Positions 9,055 to 17,065 of a stretch of DNA of 64,000 bases are shown piece by piece. Positions within the stretch are counted from its first letter, which is position 1, and each line of letters opens with the position of its first letter. The notes under the pieces were generated by a model, which did not search any database, had not been told where the DNA came from, and saw only the letters and a program-made list of their open reading frames with translations. This DNA comes from Sphingomonas taxi (lineage in GTDB: Bacteria > Pseudomonadota > Alphaproteobacteria > Sphingomonadales > Sphingomonadaceae). The stretch is taken from positions 124,001 through 188,000 of the forward strand of contig QFQI01000002.1 of NCBI GenBank assembly GCA_003243195.1. The letters are read 5' to 3'. The translations under genes and the position numbers were made by a program.

Positions 9055-9525
9055 ATGCTGCTTCCGGCAGTACTGGTTCCCAGCGATCAGGACGATCGTC
9101 GCTCCGCGGAGCGACAGGCGATCAATCAGCCGTCGACGCTGCGCGTCGACACGGCGCAGGCACGCGACGTCTATGTCCGCGACCTCTCCGAAACCGGCTT
9201 CAGCGTCGCGACCGACCTGCGGCTGGAGCTGGGCAGCGTGGTGACGATCGGGCTGCCGGGGCGCGGCCGTGCCACCGCGCGCGTCGTGCGGCAGGTGCGC
9301 GGCGGCTATGGCTGCGAGTTCACCGAGGCGCTGGGCCGCGCGGAGGTGATGCAGACCTTCCGCGGCGGCACGGTGATCCAGTTGACCATGTCGGAGCCGG
9401 CGACCCTCCCCTATCCCGAGCCGGAGGTGAAGCGGCTGCCCGGCGCGGTGCGCGTTGGCGTGATCGTCGGCGCCTCGGCCGCGCTGTGGGGCGGGATCGG
9501 CTGGCTGGTGGTCAGCGTGCTCTGA
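9055..9525 (+). CDS. PilZ-domain protein with C-terminal membrane anchor
   Basis: A probable c-di-GMP receptor of 156 aa. The two-part PilZ signature is visible: an RxxxxR-like cluster (D-R-R-S-A-E-R, residues 14-20) and D-L-S-E-T-G (43-48), followed by the beta-barrel strands R-A-T-A-R-V-V-R and G-Y-G-C-E-F. After about residue 135 there is a single hydrophobic helix (about 137-155), so the domain would sit in the cytoplasm, tethered to the inner membrane. Its position among polysaccharide genes suggests control of exopolysaccharide output or motility; that is inference. Its last 14 bases overlap the 3' end of the convergent acyltransferase gene. Confidence 0.85.
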   Translation: MLLPAVLVPSDQDDRRSAERQAINQPSTLRVDTAQARDVYVRDLSETGFSVATDLRLELGSVVTIGLPGRGRATARVVRQVRGGYGCEFTEALGRAEVMQTFRGGTVIQLTMSEPATLPYPEPEVKRLPGAVRVGVIVGASAALWGGIGWLVVSVL

Positions 9526-11506
9526 GCGTCAGGGCGGCGATCAGGAAGCGATCCGCCGCCCAGGTCGACCCCGCCGCCGACAGATGCCCCTCGTCGGCGT
9601 AATACCAGTGCCTGCCGACGCGGTACGGACAACGGCCGCCATGGCATAGCCGCGCCAGCGGATCGACGAAGGTCGCATCCGCCGCCTCGCGCCGCACCGC
9701 CTCCACCACCGCCGCGTTCACCATCGGCGCGCTGCTGCCGACGCGGTGAGGCGATTGCCCGGAAAGATAGTCGATCGTCTGCGGCGACGCGCCGAACAAT
9801 GGCGATTGTCCGATCACCGTGACCCGCACCCCTGCACGCCGTAACGTCGCGATCGTATCGTGCAGTTGCGCGATCTGGCGCAGCGCCACCCCGTCCCAGC
9901 GCGCGGCGAGCACGACATGCTCGATGCCCAGCGCGCGGATCATCCCCGGCACGCGCGCATTGGAGCGCGCGCAGCCGATCCGCGCCGCCGAATAATAGCC
10001 CAGGATCGGGGGGCAGCCCGCGAACGTATATTGCAGCACGTCGCGATCGAGCAGCCGCGCGCGCGCGACCAGGCCCGGCACATAATGCGCGGCGTTGCTG
10101 TCGCCCCACAGCAGCACGCGCCCGCCGCGACCGTGCACGCGCGTGCAGCGCCCGGCGTCCCAGGCGATGACGCGCGACGGATCCTCGTTGAAGCACGCCG
10201 GTCCGCCCCATTGCTCCTGCCCGGCGACCGCGACGCGGTGGTAATCGGGGAAGCGCCCCGGCCAGCCGCCGGTCGCCGCCCCGCCCAGCCCGAGCGCGAT
10301 CGTCGCCAGCGACGCGACCACGCCCGCCGACAGCACGCGGCGCCGCCGGGCCGGATCGGCGGGCATGCGATGCGCCCAGCGGCGCGCCGGTTCCTCGACG
10401 AAGCGCCACGACAGCGCCGCGACCGCGACGCTCGCGACCACCATCACCGCGCCTTCGGCGGCGGTCGGCGGGCGCAGCATGCGATAATGGAAGAACGCCA
10501 CTACCGGCCAGTGCACCAGATACAGCGAGTAGGAGATGCGCCCGATCCAGCGCGGGGCGGCGGTGGACAGCAGCCGGTTGACGACCGGCAACCGCCCGGC
10601 CCCGGTTCCCACCAGGATCACCATCACCGTGCCCAGACAGGGGAACAGCGCGTTCCACCCGGGAAACGGCGAGCTTTCGTCGAGCAGCACGACACTGCCG
10701 AGGATCAACGCGACGCCACCCAGCGCCAGCCCTTCCCGCGCCACGGGCCGCGCGAACGGGGTCGCGCTGGCAAGCGCGATCGCCGCGCCCAGCAGCAATT
10801 CCCACGCGCGGCTCGGCAGCAGGAAATAGCCGGCCTTGGGCGCGACGAACACCGTGGCGACCGATACGGCCAGGCTGGCCGCCGCCACGACCAGGATCGC
10901 GGGCAGCCACCAGCGCCGGGCACGACGGTACAGAAACGCCAGCAGCGCGGGGGCGAGCAGGTAATATTGCTCCTCCACCGCCAGCGACCAGGTGTGCAGC
11001 AGCGGCCGGGTCTGCGCCGCCGCCTCGAAATAGCCGGACGATTTCCAGAAGAAGATGTTGGACGCGAACGCCCCGACCGACGCGACGCTGCGGAAATGCG
11101 TTTCGAGATCCTCGGGCAGCAGCAGCAGCACCGCCACCGCGCTGGTCGCCACCACCAGCGCGATCAGCGCCGGCAGGATCCGGCACATGCGGCGGAAATA
11201 GAAAGCGGCGATGCCGAACCGGCCCGCATCCACCTCCGCCACGATGCTGCGCGCGATGACGAAGCCCGAGATAACGAAGAACACGTCCACGCCGACATAG
11301 CCGCCGGACAGCCAGGTCGAGCCGAAGTGGAAGAGGACGATCGGGAGCACCGCCAGTGCGCGCAAACCTTCTACGTCCGTACGATAGCTCAATCCTGGAC
11401 CCTCGCGGCCGCGCTCCGGTGCCGCCTTCGCTCCAGATACAGGCCGCCCGTCCGCCGCTACAAGCTTAATGATCGTTCGGTTACGGGACTTGTCGGTGCC
11501 GATCAC
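9512..11506 (-). CDS. Acyltransferase 3 with C-terminal SGNH domain (OafA-like)
   Basis: A 664-aa two-domain O-acyltransferase. The N-terminal half is an acyltransferase-3 membrane domain: G-L-R-A-L-A-V near residue 48, a conserved His in V-L-F-H-F, V-F-F-V-I-S-G-F, E-E-Q-Y-Y-L-L-A, and S-Y-S-L-Y-L-V-H-W-P near 350. The C-terminal part (about 440-660) is an SGNH esterase/transferase fold, with L-W-G-D-S-N near 470 giving the serine and D-E-G-H-L near 640 giving the Asp/His pair. Such fusions acetylate O-antigen or other polysaccharides in the periplasm. The first 40 residues are polar and a start closer to the first membrane helix is possible. It is divergent from the gene at 11572. Confidence 0.9.
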   Translation of the reverse strand: MIGTDKSRNRTIIKLVAADGRPVSGAKAAPERGREGPGLSYRTDVEGLRALAVLPIVLFHFGSTWLSGGYVGVDVFFVISGFVIARSIVAEVDAGRFGIAAFYFRRMCRILPALIALVVATSAVAVLLLLPEDLETHFRSVASVGAFASNIFFWKSSGYFEAAAQTRPLLHTWSLAVEEQYYLLAPALLAFLYRRARRWWLPAILVVAAASLAVSVATVFVAPKAGYFLLPSRAWELLLGAAIALASATPFARPVAREGLALGGVALILGSVVLLDESSPFPGWNALFPCLGTVMVILVGTGAGRLPVVNRLLSTAAPRWIGRISYSLYLVHWPVVAFFHYRMLRPPTAAEGAVMVVASVAVAALSWRFVEEPARRWAHRMPADPARRRRVLSAGVVASLATIALGLGGAATGGWPGRFPDYHRVAVAGQEQWGGPACFNEDPSRVIAWDAGRCTRVHGRGGRVLLWGDSNAAHYVPGLVARARLLDRDVLQYTFAGCPPILGYYSAARIGCARSNARVPGMIRALGIEHVVLAARWDGVALRQIAQLHDTIATLRRAGVRVTVIGQSPLFGASPQTIDYLSGQSPHRVGSSAPMVNAAVVEAVRREAADATFVDPLARLCHGGRCPYRVGRHWYYADEGHLSAAGSTWAADRFLIAALTLRAR

Positions 11507-11571
11507 ATCGGCCTAGGATGCGCGCTCATGAACGGCAACGGCCGTGATCGCCGTGGGGAAGGCCGCCCGAC

Positions 11572-12687
11572 ATGAAACAGCGCATGCTCCTGAACAACAT
11601 CCAGTGCCTGCGCGCGGTCGCCGCCTATATGGTGGTGCTGTACCATGCGCGGCTGTTGACGCCGATCGGCGAACGATGGTCGTTCGACTTCGGCAACGCC
11701 GGCGTCGACATCTTCTTCTTCATCAGCGGCTTCATCATCAATCATGTCGCGGTGCGCGACGATGTGGGCGCGCCGGGCGCCTTTCTGCTGAAGCGCGCGA
11801 TCCGCATCGTGCCGCTCTACTGGCTGCTGACGCTGCTGGTCGGCGCGGCGGGCCAGGTCGCGCCGTCGCTTGCGGGGGCGGGCGGCCGGCCCGACCTGGG
11901 CCGGATCGTCCAGTCGCTGCTGTTCATCCCCTATTTCGACGACACCGGCGAAATGCATCCGGTGCTCTTCATGGGCTGGACGCTGAATTACGAGGTGTTC
12001 TTCTACGCGCTGTTCGCCGCCGCGCTGCTGATCCGGCGCGAGGTGCCGCGACTGCTGGCGCTGAGCCTCGCGCTGGCGGCGCTGGTCGTGCTGGGCGCGG
12101 TCGTCGATCCGCGCAGCGCCGCGGGGACGACCTATACCAGCCCGCTGCTGCTGGAATTCGTCGCAGGCATGTGGATGAACCGCGCGTGGCGATCATGGCC
12201 GCAGCGCGCGATGCGCGGCGGCGGTCGCGCGATGCTCGTACTGGCGATCGTGCTGGCGTTCACCGTGCTGGCATGGGGCGACCACGCCTGGCCGGCGGCG
12301 CCGCGCGAGCTGAAATGGGGCATTCCCGCTTTCGCGATCGTCGCCGCGGCACTGGCGCTGGAGCATGACGGGGTGTCGCTGCGCTGGCGGTGGCTGCTGC
12401 TGCTCGGCGAGGCGAGCTACGCGATCTATCTGATCCATCCGTTCGTCATCAAGGCAGCGTCGATCGCCTATGCGCGACTCGGCGTCACCGCGCTGCCGCT
12501 CCACGCCCTGGCATTGCTCGGGGTGCTGGTGCTGGTCGGCGCGGTCGGCACCGGCTTCCACCTGCTGGTGGAACGGCCGCTGGTACGGTGGCTGCGCCAC
12601 CGCTTCCTGCCGCACGCCCCGGCATCCATGGCGAGCGGCGACCTGCCGATGGAGCCGACGGGCGAATCCGCGGCTTCGCCCAAATAG
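11572..12687 (+). CDS. Acyltransferase family 3 (ExoZ-like)
   Basis: A 371-aa integral membrane acyltransferase of the single-domain ExoZ type, with about ten hydrophobic segments. It begins with N-N-I-Q-C-L-R-A-V-A-A and a conserved His in L-Y-H-A-R, followed by D-I-F-F-F-I-S-G-F-I-I, R-I-V-P-L-Y-W, and S-Y-A-I-Y-L-I-H-P-F near residue 283. ExoZ acetylates succinoglycan, so acetylation of the local exopolysaccharide is a fair inference. A Shine-Dalgarno G-G-G-G-A-A-G-G sits nine bases upstream of ATG 11572. It precedes the priming sugar transferase, from which an A+T-rich gap separates it. Confidence 0.9.
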   Translation: MKQRMLLNNIQCLRAVAAYMVVLYHARLLTPIGERWSFDFGNAGVDIFFFISGFIINHVAVRDDVGAPGAFLLKRAIRIVPLYWLLTLLVGAAGQVAPSLAGAGGRPDLGRIVQSLLFIPYFDDTGEMHPVLFMGWTLNYEVFFYALFAAALLIRREVPRLLALSLALAALVVLGAVVDPRSAAGTTYTSPLLLEFVAGMWMNRAWRSWPQRAMRGGGRAMLVLAIVLAFTVLAWGDHAWPAAPRELKWGIPAFAIVAAALALEHDGVSLRWRWLLLLGEASYAIYLIHPFVIKAASIAYARLGVTALPLHALALLGVLVLVGAVGTGFHLLVERPLVRWLRHRFLPHAPASMASGDLPMEPTGESAASPK

Positions 12688-12720
12688 CGGTGGGCCGTCG
12701 CCGCGCCGCGTCGAGATGAG

Positions 12721-12780
12721 GCAAATCTTAAAAAACGAACTGTTTAAATTCTTACCACAAAGGGTTATTGTTGCATCGCA
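12721..12780 (+). promoter_or_regulatory. A+T-rich promoter island before the priming transferase
   Basis: This 60-base stretch is only about one-third G+C in a region near 70%. It contains T-T-A-A-A-A, T-T-T-A-A-A-T-T and T-T-A-T-T-G elements. It lies directly upstream of the sugar-transferase start at 12804 and is the sharpest compositional dip in this half of the window. A promoter is the natural reading, but I cannot assign -35 and -10 boxes with confidence. Confidence 0.5.
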
Positions 12781-12803
12781 GCGTATCGTCAGGGAGCGAC
12801 TCC

Positions 12804-13496
12804 GTGCATGAAGCGACCATAATGGCCGCGCCGGTATCTGTCGGCGTAACGAACCGCGCTCAGGGCTCGACGGGATTGCAGCGGCTGGACGACGTGGCCA
12901 GCCGCGTGCTGGACGTCACGCTGGCGGTCACCGCGCTTGTCATCCTGGCGCCGCTGATGGCGATCATCGCCGGGGTGATCTACGTGCTGGATCCCGGCCC
13001 GATCATCTTCGCGCACCAGCGGATCGGGCGCGGCGGGCGGTCCTTCCCCTGTCTGAAGTTCCGCACGATGGTGGTGGATGCCGATGCGCGGTTGCGCCAC
13101 CTGCTGGAAACCAGCGCGGAGGCGCGCGCGGAATGGGATCGCGACCACAAGCTGCGCGACGATCCGCGCGTGATCGGGATCGGCAAGTTCCTGCGCAAGA
13201 CCAGCCTGGACGAGCTGCCGCAACTGTGGAACGTGGTGCGCGGCGACATGAGCCTGGTCGGCCCGCGGCCGATCGTGGTCGGCGAGATCAGCCGCTATGG
13301 CCGCTATTTCGAACATTATTGCGCGGTGCGCCCCGGCATCACCGGGCTGTGGCAGGTCGGTGGCCGCAACGACGTGTCGTACCGCCGCCGCGTCGCCTAT
13401 GACGTGACCTACAGCCGGGCGCGGTCGTGCGCGATGAACGTGAAGATCATCGCCTATACCGTACCCAGCGTGCTGTTGCAGCGCGGTTCCTACTGA
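12804..13496 (+). CDS. Undecaprenyl-phosphate sugar-1-phosphate transferase (ExoY type)
   Basis: The initiating enzyme of the lipid-linked repeat unit: it moves a sugar phosphate from UDP-sugar to undecaprenyl phosphate at the inner membrane. The 230-aa product has one N-terminal hydrophobic segment (about 25-55) and lacks the four-helix N-terminal domain of WbaP/WcaJ, so it is the minimal monotopic form. Signature blocks are F-A-H-Q-R-I-G, K-F-R-T-M, T-S-L-D-E-L-P-Q-L-W-N-V, S-L-V-G-P-R-P and P-G-I-T-G-L-W-Q-V. The frame extends to TTG 12768, but GTG 12804 has AGGGAG seven bases upstream. The likely first sugar (glucose or galactose) cannot be read from sequence. Confidence 0.9.
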   Translation: MHEATIMAAPVSVGVTNRAQGSTGLQRLDDVASRVLDVTLAVTALVILAPLMAIIAGVIYVLDPGPIIFAHQRIGRGGRSFPCLKFRTMVVDADARLRHLLETSAEARAEWDRDHKLRDDPRVIGIGKFLRKTSLDELPQLWNVVRGDMSLVGPRPIVVGEISRYGRYFEHYCAVRPGITGLWQVGGRNDVSYRRRVAYDVTYSRARSCAMNVKIIAYTVPSVLLQRGSY

Positions 13497-13730
13497 CGAT
13501 CGCCCGGGCGGCGCGACCGCCTGTGGCGGCATGCGACGTGGACGGCATGATCTCCGCGCCTGGGATTCGTGCCGCGCGGGGCGGCGCACATGTGCGCGGG
13601 GCACGCCTTTGGCCGGTTGAAGGCAGCGGCAAGCGCGGATCGGTTCGCCAGATAGTCTTTCCCGGTCGCCGATCAGGCCGGATCGTCGCCGAAGCCGGCG
13701 TACACCTGCCCGATCTGGCTGCGTGCCGCG

Positions 13731-14399
13731 TTAGCGCGAGGACGTGCCGCGCAGCCGCGAGCGCACCTGCGCCAGTTCACGCGATGCCGCATCGCGCGAC
13801 GCCTGTGCGAGACGCGCGATGCGGGCGGAGAGTTGGCCCACGCGGGTGTTCGCGACGGCCGCACCATGGGCGGCGCCCGCCGCATCCGCCTGCAATGTCC
13901 TGACCTGTTCCCCGATCGCCTGCACCGCGACCGGATCGTGCCGCTGCTCCGCCGCCGCACGCCGCTCCAGCGCCTCGCCGAGCTTCAGGTTCAGCACGGT
14001 CCGCCGCGATTCGAACAGGTCATTGTCGGCGCGCGCCGCGGTGATCTGCTGCACGATCCCGTCGCGCTCGGCGGCGACCGTTGCCCGCTCGGTGCTCAGC
14101 CGCTGCTGCGCCTCGGCGATCGCCTTCGCCACCGCCGGGTCGCCGCGCCGGGCGAGCAGCGCCGGCGGAAAGGCAATTGTGTCCGCGCCGTCGACCTGCG
14201 CCACCAGCCGCGCCTCCTCGGCATACAGGCGATCCGCCTCGCCGGCGGCCACCGTCGTCGGGACGCGCATCGTGCAGGCGATCGAGGCGACGCCCGCCAG
14301 CCCGAACAGCGCCGCAAAACCGAATGCGCGGCGTACCGTCGACGTCGCGTCGTCCTTCATCGATGATCCGGTCGAGGCCATGTTCGGGTTCTCCATCAT
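13731..14399 (-). CDS. Coiled-coil membrane protein resembling a T1SS adaptor fragment
   Basis: A 222-aa protein with one N-terminal hydrophobic segment (about residues 25-42 from ATG 14399), then a long Ala/Arg/Glu-rich helical region predicted as coiled coil to the C-terminus. The block A-E-E-A-R-L-V-A-Q-V-D-G-A-D-T-I-A-F-P-P followed by an L-L-A-R and D-P-A-V motif resembles the hairpin of HlyD/PrtE membrane-fusion proteins. The lipoyl and beta-barrel domains of a full adaptor (400 aa or more) are absent, and no ABC transporter or TolC is adjacent. It may be a truncated adaptor or a stand-alone coiled-coil factor. The frame opens at 14519; the doubled ATG at 14394-14399 is the likely start. 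Confidence 0.55.
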   Translation of the reverse strand: MMENPNMASTGSSMKDDATSTVRRAFGFAALFGLAGVASIACTMRVPTTVAAGEADRLYAEEARLVAQVDGADTIAFPPALLARRGDPAVAKAIAEAQQRLSTERATVAAERDGIVQQITAARADNDLFESRRTVLNLKLGEALERRAAAEQRHDPVAVQAIGEQVRTLQADAAGAAHGAAVANTRVGQLSARIARLAQASRDAASRELAQVRSRLRGTSSR

Positions 14400-14770
14400 T
14401 TCCGTCGCGATTGTCCCGGTGGCGGGGCGGATGACGCCGTACGTCGCACGATCAGGCGAACATGCCGCCAAGCGGAGCGAGATCGAAACGGCACGCCGCG
14501 CAAACCGTCGCGACCGCACGTCCCGCCTGCACCGCCGAACACCTCCGCATCATGGTATCCGCCTGCGATGGAGCCTTCTACGGCAGATTGGTTAACGTTG
14601 CGTAAGCCACCTCTGACGGTTCCGCCGCCCCTGCCCCACCAGCCCCGGGGCGCCGGACCGGCGGCAAATCATCCTGTAACATCGGCTAGTTAACTGAAAC
14701 TTCAGCCCGATGGCCTAGCTGCCTCCTATCCGCCGGATGGGCGGTGGTTCATCGATTCTGGCAGGTCATC
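14400..14770. other. Intergenic gap between divergent genes
   Basis: No convincing gene is present. The gap must hold promoters for the coiled-coil gene (minus) and the DUF1800 gene (plus). Two G-T-T-A-A-C sequences occur, at about 14590 and 14689. A nested inverted repeat spans 14680-14712: outer arms CATCGG (14680-14685) and CCGATG (14707-14712), inner arms CTGAA (14694-14698) and TTCAG (14701-14705). I cannot assign a regulator. Confidence 0.4.
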
Positions 14771-17053
14771 GTGTCGATCGCGCGGCTACGTTCCCATATC
14801 TTGTCGGCCACCGCGTGCGTCGCGCTGGCCAGCTGCGGCGGTGGCGGCGGCGGCGGATCGACCGGCGCGGCGACCACGCCCGTCGTGGTCGTGCCGGCGC
14901 CCACCCCGGCACCGACGCCCACCCCGACGCCATCGGTCGGATCGGGCAGTTCCGGCCCGGTCGCGACGCCCAGCCCCACGCCCACGTCCGGCGATGGCGG
15001 CATCGTGATCGTCGCGCCGACGCCGGTCCCGACGTCGACGCCGACCCCCACTCCAACTCCTGCTCCGGCCGCGACCCCGACGCCTGCTCCCGCTGCCACA
15101 TCGACGCCGGCAGTGGTGCCGACGCCGCAGCCGACGCCCACGCCGGCACCCGTCGTGGTCGTACCCGCGCCGACCGCAACGCCAGCGCCGGCGCCGTCTG
15201 CGACGCCCGCACCGGCCCCGACGCCGACACCCACCCCGGCTCCGGTGCCGACCTCCACGGCCACGCCGCTGCCCACGCCGACGCCCGAGCCGACCGCGAC
15301 ATCACCCGCCGCGGCGGCGGAGGAAAGCGCGCCCACCGACGGCTTCGGCTATCTCGCCGCGCGGGCCAGCGAGCTGGCGGGCGCGATCGTCGATGCCTTT
15401 TGGCGCTTCCTGGCGCTGTTCACCGCCAATGGCGGGGGCACGCCGTGGACCACCGGCCTCACCGCCTTCAGCCAGCCGGTGACCACCACCGACGGCGCGG
15501 CGGCGGTGCCGGTTGACGTCTTGCGCCTCGCGCGTCAGGCGACCTTCGGCCCGACCCCGCAGCTCGTGTCGCGCATCGCCGAGCTGGGCATTCCCGGCTG
15601 GATCGACGAACAGTTCCGCGTTCGCGGCAGCACCTACACCGACCTGGTGAAATGGGTGCCGAACGATTATTGCTCCGCCGACCGCTCGATCCCCAATTGC
15701 TGGCAGAACAACTTCACGCGCACGCCGGTCGCGGCGCGCTTCTACGCCGACGCCACGCTCGCGCCCGACCAGTTGCGCCAGCGGGTGGCGTTCGCGCTGT
15801 CGCAGATCCTGGTGGTGTCCGGCGCCAGCGTGAACAGCACCGCCGGCATCGCCGCCTACCAGCAACTGCTGCTGGACGGCGCGTTCGGCAATTACCGCGA
15901 CCTGCTGGGCAAGGTGACGCTGCACGGCGCGATGGGCCAGTATCTGTCGATGGCCGACAGCGCGCGCAGTGCGCCGTCGGAAAATTACTCGCGTGAGATG
16001 CTGCAGCTCTTCACGCTGGGGCCGGTGCAACTGAACGCGGACGGCACCCCCGCCACCGCCGCCAACGGCGCGCCGATCCCCAACTACACGCCCGACGATA
16101 TAAAAGACCTGTCGCGCGCGCTGACCGGCTGGACGCTGGCCCGCAGCGGCGGGCGCACCGACTGGACCGGCAACGACCTGTCGCAGCCGATGGTCCTGCG
16201 CAGCGGCAATGCGGCCTATGACGCACAGGCGAAATCGTTCCTGGGCACCACCGTGCCCGCAGGCGCCGCGCCGGCGGACAGCGTGCGCATCGCGCTGGAT
16301 GCCGCGTTCAATCATCCCTCCACCCCGCCGCGCATCGCCAAGCTGCTGATCCAGAGCCTGGTGACCGCCAACCCCTCGCCCGCCTATGTCACGCGCATCG
16401 GCTGGGTGTTCATCGACAACGGCAAGGGCGTGCGCGGCGACCTGAAGGCGGTGGTGCGCGCGATCCTGCTCGATCCGGAGGCGCGCGGCGACGAACCGCG
16501 CGGCCGCGCCGGCAAGGTGAAGGAGCCGGTGCTGGTGATGACCGCGCTGGCCCGCGCGATCGGATTGCAGAGCGACGGCACCAGCTTCACGCTGCGTGAC
16601 ACCGCGCTTGGCCAGCCGGTGTTCCAGTCGCCGTCGGTCTTCAACTTCTATCCGCCCGATTACCCGCTGGCGCGCAGCAGCGGGCTGGTGAGCCCGGCAT
16701 CGAAACTGCTGTCGGCGGGTGGCACCGTGGCGTTGCAGAACTTCGCCTATGAATGGACGGTCAAGGGCGAGCCGAACCGCGGCGACTGGAACTACAATCC
16801 CGGCCTGCCCAACTTCACCGGCACCGCGCCGCTGTGGGGCGGCTGGGAAGCGGTGGCAAACGATCCCGACCGGCTGGTGGCGATCGTCAACCTGCTGATG
16901 CTCAACAATTCCGCGACCGACGCGCAGAAACAGGCACTGCGCACCGCCGCGCTCTCCATCACCAACACCGACGCGCAGAAACAGGCGCGGCGGCGTGCGC
17001 AGGCGCTGCTCTACATCGCCGCGACCAGCCCCAATTTCCTCGTCGACCGCTGA
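14771..17053 (+). CDS. DUF1800 lipoprotein with poly-Gly and long Pro/Thr linker
   Basis: A 760-aa exported protein. From GTG 14771 (preceded by AGG at five bases) a short signal peptide ends in L-A-S-C (Cys 22). Seven glycines follow, then about 145 residues dominated by P-T, P-A and P-V repeats, a short alpha-helical spacer, and the DUF1800 domain from about residue 250 (R-L-A-R-Q-A-T-F-G-P). The domain has S-R-E-M-L-Q-L-F-T-L-G near 408 and D-I-K-D-L-S-R-A-L-T-G-W. DUF1800 proteins have no established activity, but they are almost always encoded next to DUF1501, as here. The frame also allows GTG 14744. The linker would project the domain well away from the membrane. Confidence 0.88.
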   Translation: MSIARLRSHILSATACVALASCGGGGGGGSTGAATTPVVVVPAPTPAPTPTPTPSVGSGSSGPVATPSPTPTSGDGGIVIVAPTPVPTSTPTPTPTPAPAATPTPAPAATSTPAVVPTPQPTPTPAPVVVVPAPTATPAPAPSATPAPAPTPTPTPAPVPTSTATPLPTPTPEPTATSPAAAAEESAPTDGFGYLAARASELAGAIVDAFWRFLALFTANGGGTPWTTGLTAFSQPVTTTDGAAAVPVDVLRLARQATFGPTPQLVSRIAELGIPGWIDEQFRVRGSTYTDLVKWVPNDYCSADRSIPNCWQNNFTRTPVAARFYADATLAPDQLRQRVAFALSQILVVSGASVNSTAGIAAYQQLLLDGAFGNYRDLLGKVTLHGAMGQYLSMADSARSAPSENYSREMLQLFTLGPVQLNADGTPATAANGAPIPNYTPDDIKDLSRALTGWTLARSGGRTDWTGNDLSQPMVLRSGNAAYDAQAKSFLGTTVPAGAAPADSVRIALDAAFNHPSTPPRIAKLLIQSLVTANPSPAYVTRIGWVFIDNGKGVRGDLKAVVRAILLDPEARGDEPRGRAGKVKEPVLVMTALARAIGLQSDGTSFTLRDTALGQPVFQSPSVFNFYPPDYPLARSSGLVSPASKLLSAGGTVALQNFAYEWTVKGEPNRGDWNYNPGLPNFTGTAPLWGGWEAVANDPDRLVAIVNLLMLNNSATDAQKQALRTAALSITNTDAQKQARRRAQALLYIAATSPNFLVDR

Positions 17054-17065
17054 GGACACCGGACC

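Noticed and set aside
13673..13960. Continuation of the coiled-coil gene in another frame to a plausible-looking C-terminus (Q-I-G-Q-V-Y-A-G-F-G-D-D-P-A)
   Set aside because: I considered a frameshift, but the stretch in between has Arg-rich shadow composition and no family pattern supports joining the frames.
15030..15300. Apparent DNA tandem repeat in the Pro/Thr linker of the DUF1800 gene
   Set aside because: The periodicity comes from low-complexity P-T/P-A codons. No fixed repeat unit at DNA level could be defined.
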